A DNA stretch of 64,000 nt, taken from Astragalus membranaceus (lineage: Eukaryota; Streptophyta; Magnoliopsida; Fabales; Fabaceae). Location: assembly GCA_039519185.1 (NCBI GenBank), contig CM076846.1, positions 184,931,068 to 184,995,067 on the forward strand. The letters are read 5' to 3'. The position numbers and the translations under genes are program-made. Position 1 is the stretch's first letter. Each line of letters opens with the position of its first letter. Of the stretch, positions 43,989 to 55,080 are shown in pieces. Below the pieces are notes generated by a model. The model worked only from the letters and a program-made list of their open reading frames with translations, was not told the DNA's origin and made no database searches.

Positions 43989-44001
43989 TTGGTATCAAAG
44001 C
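43989..44001 (+). other. Primer binding site of copia-F
   Basis: TTGGTATCAAAGC, one base after the LTR, close to the initiator-Met consensus TGGTATCAGAGC (one mismatch). Gag ATG follows 18 bp later. Confidence 0.85.
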
Positions 44002-44018
44002 GACGTTGAGGTTCATCC

Positions 44019-47000
44019 ATGGAAATGGCAAAATACAACATTGAAAAGTTCACTGGAAAGAATGATTTTGGCCTATGGAAGATGAAGATGCGTGCCATGC
44101 TTGTGCAACAAGGTCTGGAGGAGGCTCTTGAAGGGGAAGACAAGCTACCCGAGACAATGACAGCAAAGGAAAAGAAAGAGGTAATGAATAAAGCTTATAG
44201 TGGTATAATCTTGTGTTTAGGTGATAAGGTCCTTAGAGAAATATCCAAGGAGAAAACTGCTGCGGCTATTTGGCTAAAACTTGAGGGTCTTTATATGACT
44301 AAATCTTTAGCAAATAGGTTATACCTAAAACAAAGATTATACACCTTTAAGATGCAATCTGGTACTTCAATCACTGACCACATAGATGAATTCAATAAAC
44401 TGATATTGGATCTTGAAAACATTGATGTGAAAGTTGATGATGAAGACCAAGCATTACTGCTGATAAGATCATTGAATGATTCATACGAAATCTTGGCTGA
44501 TACCCTCATATATGGAAGAGATTCTATTACCCTTGAAGAAGTCCAAGCTGCACTCATGTCCAAAGAATTATCAAAGAAAAAGGATTCCAAGGATAATGAG
44601 CAGAATGAGAGTCTTGTGGCTCGAGGAAGAAGTGAGAAGAGGGATGGCAAGGGAAAGAATAGATCAAGATCCAAGTCCAAGGTGAAGCATAACAGATGCT
44701 TCATATGCAACAAAGAAGGACATTTCAAGAATAAATGTCCAGATAAGAAGACTGGAAAAAGCCAAAAGAATGATGATGAAGGCAATGCTTCATATGCTTC
44801 TGATGGCTATGACAGTTGTGAGGTGCTGGTTGCTGCAAACTGTGAAGACAGTGAAGACTGTGAGACACATGCCACCACAGAAGCTAAGTGTGAAGAAAAC
44901 TGGGCAATGGACTCTGCCTGCTCATACAATATGTGCTCAAGGAGGGACTGGTTTGTTGATTACAAGCCATTAAATACTGGAAGAGTGTTAATGGGTAATA
45001 ACAAAGCCTGCAGAGTCAAAGGGATTGGAACTGTCAAGCTAAGACTAGCTGATGGTTCAATCAAATTGCTAACTGATGTAAGGCATGTGCCTGAACTAAA
45101 AAGGCCTCTAATCTCTCTAGGATCATTGGAAGCATCTGGCTACAGCTTTAAAGGTGAGGATGGCTTGATAAAGGTCATGAAAGGATCAAGAGTAGTGATG
45201 AAAGGTGAAAGAAAGAATAACAAACTGTATATTCTGCAAGGTAGCACAGTGACTGGTGAAGCACATGCTACAAGCTCTACACTTGACAAAACACTCATGT
45301 GGCACCAAAGACTAGGGCATATGAGTGAGAAAGGTTTAAAGGAATTGGAGAAACAAGATCTTCTCTGTGGTGACAGAATTGATAAGCTAGGATTCTGTGA
45401 ACATTGTGTTATGGGAAAGCAAACAAGAGTGAAGTTTGCCACAGGCATACACAAGACAAAGGAGAAGCTTGAGTACATCCATTCAGATCTGTGGGGTCCA
45501 TCACAGACACCAACTCATGGTGGTAAGAGGTACTTCCTTTCCTTAACTGATGATTATAGTAGAAAGGTTTGGATATATCTCCTAAAAACAAAAGATGAAG
45601 CTTTTAAAACTTTTGTTGAATGGAAGAAAATGGTTGAAAATCAATGTGATCTGAAAGTAAAAGCACTTAGAACAGATAATGGACTTGAATTTTGCAATGA
45701 ACAATTTAATACGTTTTGCAAAGAAAATGGCATTTACAGGAATTTGACAGTAAGAGGCACACCACAGCAAAATGGCTTAGCAGAAAGATTGAACAGGACT
45801 TTGCTTGAGAAGGTTAGATGTATGCTGACTAGTGCAAAGCTGCCTAAAGCATTCTGGGGTGAAGCAGTCAACACTGCATGCTACTTGGTGAATAGAAGTC
45901 CATCAACAGCATTGAATTTCAAGACTCCACAAGAGATGTGGACTGGTGAAGCACCAAATCTTCAAAACTTAAGAATATTTGGCTGCCCTGCATACTGTCA
46001 TGTGAAAGAAGGTAAATTGGAGCCAAGGTCTAAGAAAGGAATTTTCATGGGCTATCCAAGTGGAGTAAAGGGGTATAGAGTGTGGCTGACAGAAGAAAAG
46101 AAGAGCATTATCAGCAGAGATGTAGTGTTTCAAGAGTCAAAACTGATGGAAAACACAGTGAGCACTGAAACACTTGGAATGACAGAGCTGAACAAGGAAT
46201 CCCAGGTTGAGGTGGAGTTAGAAAAGAGCCAAGCTAACACTGATGAAAATCAACATCAAGGTGAGCAAGGTGAGAGCTCTTCATCTAGCTCAGACTCTGA
46301 TCCAGAGGACAACAACAATGAGAATGATTACTTGCTTGCCAGAGACAGAACCAGAAGACAAATCAAACCACCTGTCAGATTTGTTGAAGAAGCTGATACT
46401 GCCTATGCACTCAATACTGCCATGGAATTTGTGAATGAAGAACCAACTAGCTATCAAGAAGCAATAACTTGCAGTGACAAGCTTCATTGGCACAATGCAA
46501 TGAAGGAAGAGATGATTTCACTTCACACAAATCAAACTTGGGAATTGGTCAAGAAACCTGCTGGTGTGAAACTAGTAGGGTGTAAATGGATTTACAAGAA
46601 AAAGGAAGGTATGGCTGACAAGGATCCACCTAGATACAAAGCTAGGTTAGTTGCCAAGGGATACACTCAAAGAGAAGGTATTGACTATTCTGAGATTTTC
46701 TCTCCTGTTGTAAAACACAGCTCCATTAGAGTACTCCTATCTCTAGTAGTTCACTACAACATGACACTTGAACAAATGGATGTGAAGACTGCTTTTTTAC
46801 ATGGAGTACTAGAGGAGAAAATTCATATGACTCAACCAAAGGGTTTTGAGGAGAAGGGCAAGGAGGATCAGGTCTGTTTACTCAAGAAATCCTTGTATGG
46901 ATTGAAGCAATCACCTAGGCAGTGGTACAAAAGATTTGACACTTACATGATAGACATAAAATTCAAAAGAAGCAATTATGACAGTTGTGTTTACTTCAAG

Positions 47001-48005
47001 GAGCTAAGTGACAAGGATTACATCTACCTACTGCTCTATGTTGATGATATGCTCATAGCCAGCAGAAATGACTATGAGATACTGAAGCTGAAGAAGCTAC
47101 TGGCTAAGGAATTTGACATGAAGGATTTGGGCAATGCAAACAAGATCCTTGGTATGGAAATCAGAAGGGAAAGGAAAGCACAAGTTCTAAGCATCACTCA
47201 ATCTGGGTATGCTAAGAGAATCACAGAAAGATTTAGCATGACAGATGCTAAACCTGCAAACTTACCCTTAGGAGCACAAATGAAATTGTCTCGAAATGAC
47301 TGTCCATCCACAGAAGGAGAGAAAGCTCAGATGCAGAAGATTCCCTATGCTAGTGCAGTAGGAAGTCTAATGTATACTATGGTATGCACTAGACCCGATC
47401 TAGCCTATTCCCTAAGCTTGATCAGCAGGTACCTTGCAAATCCAGGACAACAACATTGGGCTGCTACCAAAAATGTTCTAAGATACTTAAAAGGAAGTAT
47501 GAACACAGGTCTGGTGTACAGTCAAGGAGGCAAGGATCAAGGTGGAGTTATAGGATATGTGGATTCAGACTTTGCTGGTGACCGTGACAAGAGGAGATCA
47601 TTGACAGGATATGTCTTTACACTGTTTGGCAACACAATCAGCTGGAAAGCATCCCTGCAACATGTTGTTGCTCTATCAACAACAGAAGCAGAATACATAG
47701 GTGTGACTGAAGCAGTAAAGGAAGCACTGTGGTTGAAGGGACTGATCAATGAACTAGGTGTGAAGCAGGATTCTGTAAGTGTGTATTGTGACAACCAAAG
47801 TGCAATACACTTGTGTAAGAATCAAGCTTACCATGAAAGAACCAAGCATATAGACACTAGGCTTCATTGGATTAAAGATATCATAGCTCAAGGTGGAGTT
47901 AAGATTCAGAAGATTCATACAAGTCAGAATCCAGCAGACTTCATCACAAAGGTGGTGTCTCTTGGCAAGTTCAAGCATTGCTTGAATTTGCTAAGTATTA
48001 GTTAA
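44019..48005 (+). CDS. Gag-pol polyprotein, Tnt1-like Ty1/copia, full length
   Basis: A single 1328-codon frame, the same length I remember for tobacco Tnt1. The start ATG at 44019 has a good context (CCATGG). Domains: UBN2-type gag, residues about 1-190; zinc knuckle CFICNKEGHFKNKC at 227-240; protease WAMDSACSYNMC with active Asp 298 (the DSA form instead of DTG, as in Tnt1-type elements); pre-integrase MWHQRLGHMSEKGL near 427; integrase with Asp 490 (HSDLWGPS), Asp 553 (LRTDNGLEF), Glu 589 (DD35E spacing) and PQQNGLAERLNR; RT with KARLVAKGYTQREG, QMDVKTAFLHG and YVDD at 1007-1010; RNase H with DSDFAGDRDKRRS, STTEAEYIG and CDNQSAIHL. No stop or frameshift. All catalytic residues look present. 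Particles would form in the cytoplasm and cDNA would integrate in the nucleus. Confidence 0.97.
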   Translation: MEMAKYNIEKFTGKNDFGLWKMKMRAMLVQQGLEEALEGEDKLPETMTAKEKKEVMNKAYSGIILCLGDKVLREISKEKTAAAIWLKLEGLYMTKSLANRLYLKQRLYTFKMQSGTSITDHIDEFNKLILDLENIDVKVDDEDQALLLIRSLNDSYEILADTLIYGRDSITLEEVQAALMSKELSKKKDSKDNEQNESLVARGRSEKRDGKGKNRSRSKSKVKHNRCFICNKEGHFKNKCPDKKTGKSQKNDDEGNASYASDGYDSCEVLVAANCEDSEDCETHATTEAKCEENWAMDSACSYNMCSRRDWFVDYKPLNTGRVLMGNNKACRVKGIGTVKLRLADGSIKLLTDVRHVPELKRPLISLGSLEASGYSFKGEDGLIKVMKGSRVVMKGERKNNKLYILQGSTVTGEAHATSSTLDKTLMWHQRLGHMSEKGLKELEKQDLLCGDRIDKLGFCEHCVMGKQTRVKFATGIHKTKEKLEYIHSDLWGPSQTPTHGGKRYFLSLTDDYSRKVWIYLLKTKDEAFKTFVEWKKMVENQCDLKVKALRTDNGLEFCNEQFNTFCKENGIYRNLTVRGTPQQNGLAERLNRTLLEKVRCMLTSAKLPKAFWGEAVNTACYLVNRSPSTALNFKTPQEMWTGEAPNLQNLRIFGCPAYCHVKEGKLEPRSKKGIFMGYPSGVKGYRVWLTEEKKSIISRDVVFQESKLMENTVSTETLGMTELNKESQVEVELEKSQANTDENQHQGEQGESSSSSSDSDPEDNNNENDYLLARDRTRRQIKPPVRFVEEADTAYALNTAMEFVNEEPTSYQEAITCSDKLHWHNAMKEEMISLHTNQTWELVKKPAGVKLVGCKWIYKKKEGMADKDPPRYKARLVAKGYTQREGIDYSEIFSPVVKHSSIRVLLSLVVHYNMTLEQMDVKTAFLHGVLEEKIHMTQPKGFEEKGKEDQVCLLKKSLYGLKQSPRQWYKRFDTYMIDIKFKRSNYDSCVYFKELSDKDYIYLLLYVDDMLIASRNDYEILKLKKLLAKEFDMKDLGNANKILGMEIRRERKAQVLSITQSGYAKRITERFSMTDAKPANLPLGAQMKLSRNDCPSTEGEKAQMQKIPYASAVGSLMYTMVCTRPDLAYSLSLISRYLANPGQQHWAATKNVLRYLKGSMNTGLVYSQGGKDQGGVIGYVDSDFAGDRDKRRSLTGYVFTLFGNTISWKASLQHVVALSTTEAEYIGVTEAVKEALWLKGLINELGVKQDSVSVYCDNQSAIHLCKNQAYHERTKHIDTRLHWIKDIIAQGGVKIQKIHTSQNPADFITKVVSLGKFKHCLNLLSIS

Positions 48006-48073
48006 GTGATGTGATGAGTTTGAACTAAGTTTTTCTACAAAGGTTCTTGCTGCAGCAAGTGGTTCAGATGTTG

Positions 48074-48086
48074 CCAAGGTGGAGAT
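48074..48086 (+). other. Polypurine tract of copia-F
   Basis: CCAAGGTGGAGAT directly before the 3' LTR. It would prime plus-strand DNA. Confidence 0.75.
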
Positions 48087-48653
48087 TGTGGTGATGTGGC
48101 AACAAATTCATTTCTGGCCCTATAAGCTTGTGCCACGTGTCACTGTGGCATTGGACTGTTTTGAAATTCGGTTATAACGGCCAAATTGCTGCGTTCTTGG
48201 CGCGCGATTTGGCTCTGCTATAAATCGTTGTTTTAGCTCAGTAAATTGTAAGGCAACAGAACTCAATAGATTCACTGGGTGTGTGCGAGAGCAAACACGG
48301 GAAATTAGGGTTCTGGGAAGTGAGGGGGTTAGCTCGAAGAGGGGAAATCTTCATCTTGTACATTGAGAAAATTATTGATTGAATGCAGCAAGAACTAAGT
48401 GATTACTTAGTTCCCCAGACGTAGGTATTGCTTTAATACCGAACTGGGTGATCAAATTTGCGTGTCTCTGTTCTTAATTGTTTGATTTCTGTTTTTCCCA
48501 ATTTCGCGATTCTAGGGTTCTTAATTGTGATTGTTCAATTCGTTAGATCAATCGGTTAATTGAGTTCAGTGATTCGTGCGATTGGTGTTTGTGAGAGAGT
48601 CTCGCATCAATCTTGCAAGGTTCTTGGCAGAATCATCTCTGTGTATCTCAACA
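48087..48653 (+). repeat. 3' LTR of copia-F
   Basis: 567 bp, matching the 5' LTR base for base on inspection. Carries the same G-box and TATA box. Confidence 0.97.
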
Positions 48654-48740
48654 CACATCTCTGACTTCCTCTAAGGTGAATGATGTTGTCAAGAACACCC
48701 TTTGTGAGCAAGGAGCACCATGAGACTACATAGAAATATC
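48654..48740 (-). pseudogene. LINE RT fragment, right of the copia-F insertion
   Basis: Continues the LINE text at the other side of copia-F. The minus strand reads FTLEEVRDV directly up to the duplicated ATGTG, then joins VFSCDGNKS at 43415. Too short and decayed to follow beyond about 48740. Confidence 0.65.
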
Positions 48741-49576
48741 TTGTAACTTAATTGGCTATTATTCTACTAATTTTTTAAAGAAATGGTAGAAGTTTAAAAT
48801 ATATGCCTTCACTGAAAAATAAGCTTTTTTTTTAATTGCAAACATATATTATAAGAATAGGGTACAAGGGGTACCAACCCATACAAAAGAGTCATGAAAA
48901 ATAAGCTTATAATATGTGATTTATAAGTTTAAAATAATTTTGAGGTTCTAAATCTTCATTTATCCAATTTTTTATATAAACATTATTTTTAAATGTTGAA
49001 TGACGTATATAGAGATACCCATATCTCCTCACAACGTTATTGAATTAATTTATGAATAGTGTTTCTTGTAAAAAAATGTAAAAATATAGTTTTGAAACAT
49101 ATTTATGGATAGATTAGTGACCATTTACTTACTATATGTCCACTAAATTTACTATGCACCTTTTCTCTTACTATATGGGTAGATTTCCAATTTTTTGTTT
49201 GTTCTTTTGAATATTTGTTATATATATGGCTAGTCAAAACTCAAAAGCAATTCTTGACTAGGATTTAACAACTAGTACTAGTATTATCATGATAGTACTA
49301 ATAACAAATAATTAAATGTATTACAGACCATAACTTGGAATTAGGAATCACGTGATACCATTAAGACAAAACCCCCGACCAAGTGATTAGTTAAACAAAA
49401 CCTCAATTTCGAGATAGAGAGAAAGAACTTTGAACAACTCACTTCAGTCAAAATATCATGTCAAGGTAATCAAGGTAATTAAATAAAAAAGAAATATTGA
49501 AGTAGTAGTAGTAATAAACTATTTTTTTTCGTTCTTTGTTGGTAGGGGCGCTGCTTAATTTTATTGATTTGGGTAG
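48741..49576. other. AT-rich flank and PLATZ 3' region
   Basis: No frame of note. The part nearest 49577 will include the 3' UTR of the PLATZ gene on the minus strand. No poly-A signal was singled out. Confidence 0.4.
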
Positions 49577-50968
49577 TTAACAAAGAGGAGACCTATGAGG
49601 GATTCCTTTTCTTCTACTCATACTAGTAGCCATGTCTTCATCAGAAATCTTATTGCTATTGGCCATAAATTTTGCACACATAGTACTCCATCCACTTCTT
49701 CTTTTCCTAACAATTTCTGTGCATGCCATGCTCATATTATTCTCTGACCCTGATGATCCCGAAGATGAGCTCATTGGTTCATCACAATCCACAACTGTTG
49801 AACGAGTCATTTCTTCATCCCCCATGTCTTGTGGGATCAGAAAATCAGGACTTAACTGTAGAGTGTTGCATGTTCTTAAATAGGGAGAAAGGTCCTTATA
49901 GTGTTTCAGCACAAAATCCACCTATAAAAAGCACACATAAAACCATTCTTTAAGCACATGTAGAAAATATATCACTACTAAAAAAAAGCATATTAACCAT
50001 ACTAAAACGAAGAAAATCATATTAACCATACAAAAATCATATTATCATGTAAGGGTGTTTTTTTGGTGGGGTGCTTTGTGGATTTTATAGAGCCCACTAG
50101 ACCTGATTTTGTTGTACTATTTTCTCTCATTTAGTTCTAGCACATAATAGGCGTCCTCTCAAACCCTTCATAGAGAGTGTGGGGGTGTCAATGATATTGA
50201 GTTGAATATTGTCATATATTTCTTAATTATCGAAAAAAAAATCATACAAAAATAAGAAAATATGAAATTTGTCTTAATTTCGTTAATAAATTTAGAGAGG
50301 GCCTAATTCTATTTCTAGTAGGGGTGTTGCTTTGTTTTTTATAAGCAAATATTAATTAATGGTTAATTAATTAGAAAAAGAAAGTAAAGTGTTAGTTTCC
50401 AGGATTCAAACACCAGAACGTCTGCTTCAAATTCCTTTGATATCCTTATTTATTTTACCAATTGAGCTAACTACTAGGTAGGAGTCAATTTAGTTTCCCA
50501 ATTGAGTTAACTATACAATTCAACAAGCTAAGGTGTTCAAGTCAAGTCAATTTCAATTTAGTTAGGTTAAACAAGCTCAATTGAAAGAATTCCTTTATAT
50601 TGCTAAGAATTCAACTAAAGAACAATCCATTTGAATCTATAATTCCTTCAGTACGTATATATATTTATAAACCTTTTCTAGCATACAAGAGTGAATTAAT
50701 TTTGCTTGTTTAATTAGTATATGTACCTTGCATCCCAAAGAGCAATGGCTAAAAGGCTCTTGGAGGCTTCTATCACAGGAAGTGCAGTAGTTTCCTGATC
50801 CTTTGAATTGCCGGTTTTGAGGCCTTTTCTTGATGAACACCACTTTGGCACTATTGATAGTATAGGCCTAATAAATACAGAAAAATTCAAAAATAAATAT
50901 TTATATAGTCCCAGAAGCATAATTGAATTGGAATTCAGCATCATCATCATCATCATCATATGAATATA

Positions 50969-51028
<60 letters not shown>

Positions 51029-51382
51029 GAACACTGGAGCAGTCAATGAGTTTCTGAAGATCTTCTAATCTAACAACATCATGATAAACGTAACGGCGAA
51101 CTTGAAGAAGTCTATGGAAGCGATGAGAAGGCAAACAGTGAGGACAAATACTAGTGCAACAATCTAAGCAGCACACATTCTTTTCATTCTTTTTCGCGTT
51201 CTCATGGTAAGAGCAATTCACGAAGAACTTTTCTGTGTAAAGAGCTTCCAACCATGCAGGCTTTTGGTAGTATCCCTATATCATCACCAAAACAAAAACA
51301 AGCCTAATAATTAATCATATATTAGAATTCTGATAGAGAAATTAAGAAGTAAAAGAAGGGAAATTGCACAAACCATGATCAT
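49577..51382 (-). CDS. PLATZ-family transcription factor (four coding exons)
   Basis: Exons, in order: 51382-51374 (ATG ATC ATG), 51275-51027, 50867-50727 and 49921-49577. All introns have GT-AG borders and all junctions are phase 0; the product is 247 residues. PLATZ proteins are plant-specific, zinc-dependent DNA-binding proteins (many repress A/T-rich targets) of about this size. Both zinc motifs are complete: C-x2-H-x11-C-x2-C-x4-C-x2-C-x3-H-x2-H in exon 2 and C-x2-C-x10-C-x3-C in exon 3. RRYVYHDVVRLEDLQKLIDC and the tail RRKGIPHRSPLC are family hallmarks; the linker is serine-rich. The first coding exon is only 9 bp. Intron 3 (805 bp) holds a tRNA-like repeat; intron 2 starts with a (TA)n run. 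It looks functional and is the best host gene in the window. The start follows from a splice-compatible ATG. Confidence 0.93.
50402..50469 (-). repeat. tRNA-like sequence in PLATZ intron 3, possible SINE remnant
   Basis: On the minus strand TAGCTCAATTGGTA (box A-like) is followed 45 bp later by GTTTGAATCC (box B-like). The fit to a complete cloverleaf is poor, so a SINE or tRNA fragment is more likely than a gene. Neither ends nor a tail were found. Confidence 0.4.
50971..51025. repeat. (AT)n microsatellite at the PLATZ intron 2 splice donor
   Basis: About 27 AT units run into the 5' splice site; the donor reads CAG then GTATATAT on the minus strand. A (CAT)n tract lies just left at 50940-50960. 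Confidence 0.95.
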
Positions 51383-52049
51383 GGAAATTAGGTTAAACAA
51401 GTACTGTCTCTCAATAATCTCCTTAACAAAGAGGACACAAGACACGAGAGAAATTAAGAGTAAGGTAGAGTGTATTTATGGAGAGAAGGAAGGGCATGCA
51501 TATGATATATATGAAATATGATATATGATATGATATGATAAATATAAATATAAATAGCTAGGTAGACAACAATTTGCATATAGGGGAAGGGGGTTATGTT
51601 ATGTTATGTTATGAAAAAGACAGAGAAAGAGAGAATCCAAAACAAAAAGGCATAAAGAAACAAGTTAAGATATGAGGGGAACGTGGGCGCTGTTTCCGTG
51701 TCTCCCATTCTCTCTCTCTCTAAACTAAACTATTCTGCTCTTCTTCTTGGCTTATGAGCTCTATATTGCTAAACAAACCTATCTCTTCTTGAACTTTGCA
51801 GCTCCATTTGTTTTAATTTTATTTAATACTATACTAATTGTCACCTCTCTTCGTGGTTCAAAAAATCTTGGAAATAACCAGTTTTTTCTAAGAGTAGCAG
51901 CTTGATTTTGGACTTTGATATTTTCAATTTCATCCTTAAATTTCATTTTTTTTGTTCAATTGATTATGAAAAATATAGTTATAGAATGCTTTCTGTCCTT
52001 GGTAGTTTATTTTAAAGGATTTTTTAACTGCTTTCATGTATGCAACCTT
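51383..52049 (-). promoter_or_regulatory. Putative PLATZ promoter and 5' UTR region
   Basis: Upstream of the PLATZ start. Minus strand has TATTTATATTTATA (about 51542-51555), a TATA candidate roughly 165 bp from the ATG, GTTAT-type repeats at 51593-51612 and a CT/GA tract at 51710-51720. No transcript start can be proven. Confidence 0.4.
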
Positions 52050-52995
52050 TTACTAAAGGGACATTTTAATTTCCTACTTCTTTGAAGAAAAAGAAATGCT
52101 AATTTCTTGAAATTTTGAAAATATTAAAAAGATACAAATAGGTATTAAATAAATTGGCCATTGCAAATCTTTGATAATTTCACCATGAATCGCATAGTTA
52201 TTGTTAATGGAGGCAGAAATACAACTAAGGATATAGCAACATTGTTGTCTGTAAAAATACCACCACAAGCAGCTGGATTGGGACAACCTTTAGCATCACC
52301 ATATGTATTGCACTTTATTATGTAAGGATGCACTTTATCATGTAAGGAGCAGGAGGGATCCAAATAACCTCTTTAATGTTTGACCGTAATTACCAATGAT
52401 ATTGAAGACTTTTATAATCATGAACTCAACAACAAAGGAAGACATTGTAGATTTAGAGACATTTCTTGCTAAAGCCATATTGGGAATAATTAAATTGATA
52501 GCCGAGTGTAAATTAGGGATCACATGATTATCAAATCTAGCATGATTCCTGTAGTACCAAATTGCCTAAAAAGTTTTAACAATCGCAGCAAAGACAATAT
52601 CACTCAACTGAGGGCTCCAACCATGAGAAGTCGAGGTTAAAATGCTCTGAAAATAAGAAGTATCAATGTGGATGCTCATGATACCTCCAAGTTAACTCCA
52701 AGTGTGCTTGGCAAATGGGCAGGCAAAGAAGAGGTGTTAATAAGTCTCTAAATCACTATCACAAAGACTAGAGATAGAAATAATGATGCAGCCTCTAATT
52801 CAAAGTTGATCATGTGTTGATATTTTGTTATGAAGAACCCTCCAAAGAATAAATGATTTAGAAGGCGGTATAATTTTCTTCCAAACTGTCTTGGTCCAGG
52901 GAACTACCTGTCCAGTAGGATTGTGAAAGAGAAAGGAATCAAGTTGATCCTTCACTCAAACAACCAGAATAATTATTTCCTGAATTTCACAACGA
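52050..52995 (-). pseudogene. LINE ORF2 C-terminal remnant: zinc-finger region and RNase H
   Basis: Minus-strand text with stops: VWKKIIPPSKSFILWRVLHN, then HLFFACPFAKHTW (zf-RVT), then KCNTYGDAKGCPNPAACGGI (RNase H start; Asp of the usual NTDGA is Tyr-Gly-Asp). The order fits the C-terminus of an L1-type ORF2. No RT is adjacent. Heavily decayed. Confidence 0.75.
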
Positions 52996-53464
52996 AGGTA
53001 AGGAGGTATTTAAATTTATTTTACCTATAATCAATGTACCAAAACATTATATATAAAAGTTAATTTCATCAATAATGTAAATAAGTTAGTTCTGGCTTAT
53101 TAATATTATTTTAAGAGAAGTCGGCGAGTTGCACAGCATAAATTTAAAATTAAAACGGAATGAAAAGGGGAAGGAAAAGGTCAGAGAGATTAGTTGAGAA
53201 AGCATAACAGAAGTTGGAGTCACCTTTTCTCCAAACACCATTTTTCTTTGCTGCTATGTCGGATTTCTGCAAATCTCTGATCATCACCTCACTTTGCATA
53301 ATTATTATTAATACAGATTACTGTATGACTTCAAAGTTAAGTAAAGAGATTGAGAGCATAGCGACAAGAATAATATTCACTTACCTACTCACCAAGAAAT
53401 AGAATACTAGTAGAACATAGCACCGGAAATTAAGAGCATGCATTTTTTTATTTAAAGGAGAACA
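52996..53464. other. No gene recognised
   Basis: Frames are short and no domain was seen. Confidence 0.4.
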
Positions 53465-53640
53465 TACCGGCCTATTAGAAGTGGCAAGTAGGTTCGAATC
53501 CCATCTTAAAATTTTAAGTTCGAGTTTTTGGTGTAGTAAAAATTTTATTAGGAGAAGAGAACCACACAGATCAGTAAAGTCGGGTAAATGTAGTCGACCA
53601 CGTTTCTAAGTGTAGATTAGTCACCAACAAAACCTCAAAT
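53465..53640 (+). repeat. Possible tRNA-derived SINE remnant
   Basis: GGTTCGAATCCC at 53491-53502 is a perfect box B. A weak box A (GGCCTATTAGAAGTGG) lies about 20 bp upstream. No target duplication or tail was found, so ends are a guess. Confidence 0.3.
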
Positions 53641-54810
53641 ACTGTGTGACAATAACACGGTAAAAAAATTGGTAATTATAAATTTAGTCGCATATTCTTA
53701 TTTAAAACTTCAAATTCAACATAAATAAGTTGATAATTTTAGTAACTAAATAATGAAATGGAATAAGTTGTTTTCTCCTAAAAAAACTTGATGATGTTCA
53801 ATAACAAAATGTTTTTTTTTCTTTTTAACTAATTGGAAATCAATTACTTTTTTATTTCAAATTTCAAACTAACTCAAATATCTCTCAGAGTTTGATAATT
53901 TTCAACAGATGTACAAAATAGTATTTTATTTATATGCTCAGTCATATTTTATCCAATTTTTTTATGAGAAATATATTTTATCCTTATATCACTTTACAAC
54001 TTAATTCCTAAAATACTTGCCCAAATATCTATTTATATATCTGTGTAAATTTTTTTACACTTTTGGTAATAGTAATTAAATGTTATTTCTTTTTGGTTCA
54101 GAACATTGCTGGTTGGCTACCCACAAAGTGTCTCAACAGTTTCAAAAAAAAATTAACTTCGATCGTGTTTAACATCAAATTTCGCACTAACAAATTATTT
54201 CTGTTCAATTTATCAACATTTTGGTTCAAAACAGAGTCCCTATCAGGTGCTTAAATTCCTTTGCGAAAGGAATTGACACACATGCATAAACATAAACAGT
54301 CAACAGTCTGGACAATTTAAAGGACTACTAAAATATTAAGCACACAGTGAAATTCAATTGTAACTTTAAATTGAAGAAAAACAAGATTAGACAATTATTT
54401 CGATCAAGCTTCTAAAACTAGGTATATACTAGTCCTGATTATGACATGTAATAATAAAACACATGTTTTATGAACCTAGCACCGAATGAATGTTGCTGCT
54501 GGTAACAACAATTGAAAGCTCTTTCTTTGTTTCGACAGTGAAATCTATGGGACTAATTTGATTGTTTCATTTTTTTAGACTACGGAATTCAACGGAATCG
54601 TTGCTAGTGGGGCTCTAGCAATTGGAATTTTGTCTCAATTAGGCTGTTTTCTTCCCAACTCCTAATTCTATTGGTCATCACTTAGAAAATGTAGCAACTA
54701 GATACATCAGTAATATTAGTTTTCTATGCATGTTTTAATAAGACAAAATCAAAACCCAATAAAATATTAATTTTGTACTTGTCTAAATCTTCCAATTTCA
54801 TTTTAATATA
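53641..54810. other. No gene recognised
   Basis: AT-rich intergenic DNA. Nothing codes and no borders were found. Confidence 0.4.
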
Positions 54811-55080
54811 CTCTCTCCGTCCTATGATATAAACCCATCGCACTTTTCACGGTTATTAAAAAAAGTTGGTGGTATAATTAATAAGTTAAAATTTTATATG
54901 ACTATTACTAAATTACCCTAAATATTTAATGTTAACTTTTCATATACCAACATAATTTAGTACTTTTAATAATGATAAATTTGGAAAAAAGTAATAAATG
55001 TATTTAAAAAGTTATAAAGGATATTATATTTTGAGACAAGTAAAAATGAAAAATGAGTTTTATATTTTAAGACAAGTATA
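54811..55080. mobile_element. Stowaway-like MITE remnant, right end lost
   Basis: Left end TACTCTCTCCGTCC is Stowaway-like. A decayed internal palindromic echo (ATATTTTGAGACAAG, ATATTTTAAGACAAG) follows, but no matching right terminus is seen. Confidence 0.5.

Larger units (their letters stand above)
43421..48653 (+). mobile_element. Tnt1-like Ty1/copia element (copia-F), apparently intact
   Basis: The 5233-bp element has two 567-bp LTRs that I cannot tell apart by eye, a perfect CACAT duplication (43416-43420 and 48654-48658), an initiator-Met primer site, a purine tract before the 3' LTR, and one uninterrupted frame for the whole gag-pol. It sits in an old LINE RT fragment. Everything needed for autonomous movement is visible. 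Whether it is transcribed or moves cannot be told from sequence. Confidence 0.97.
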
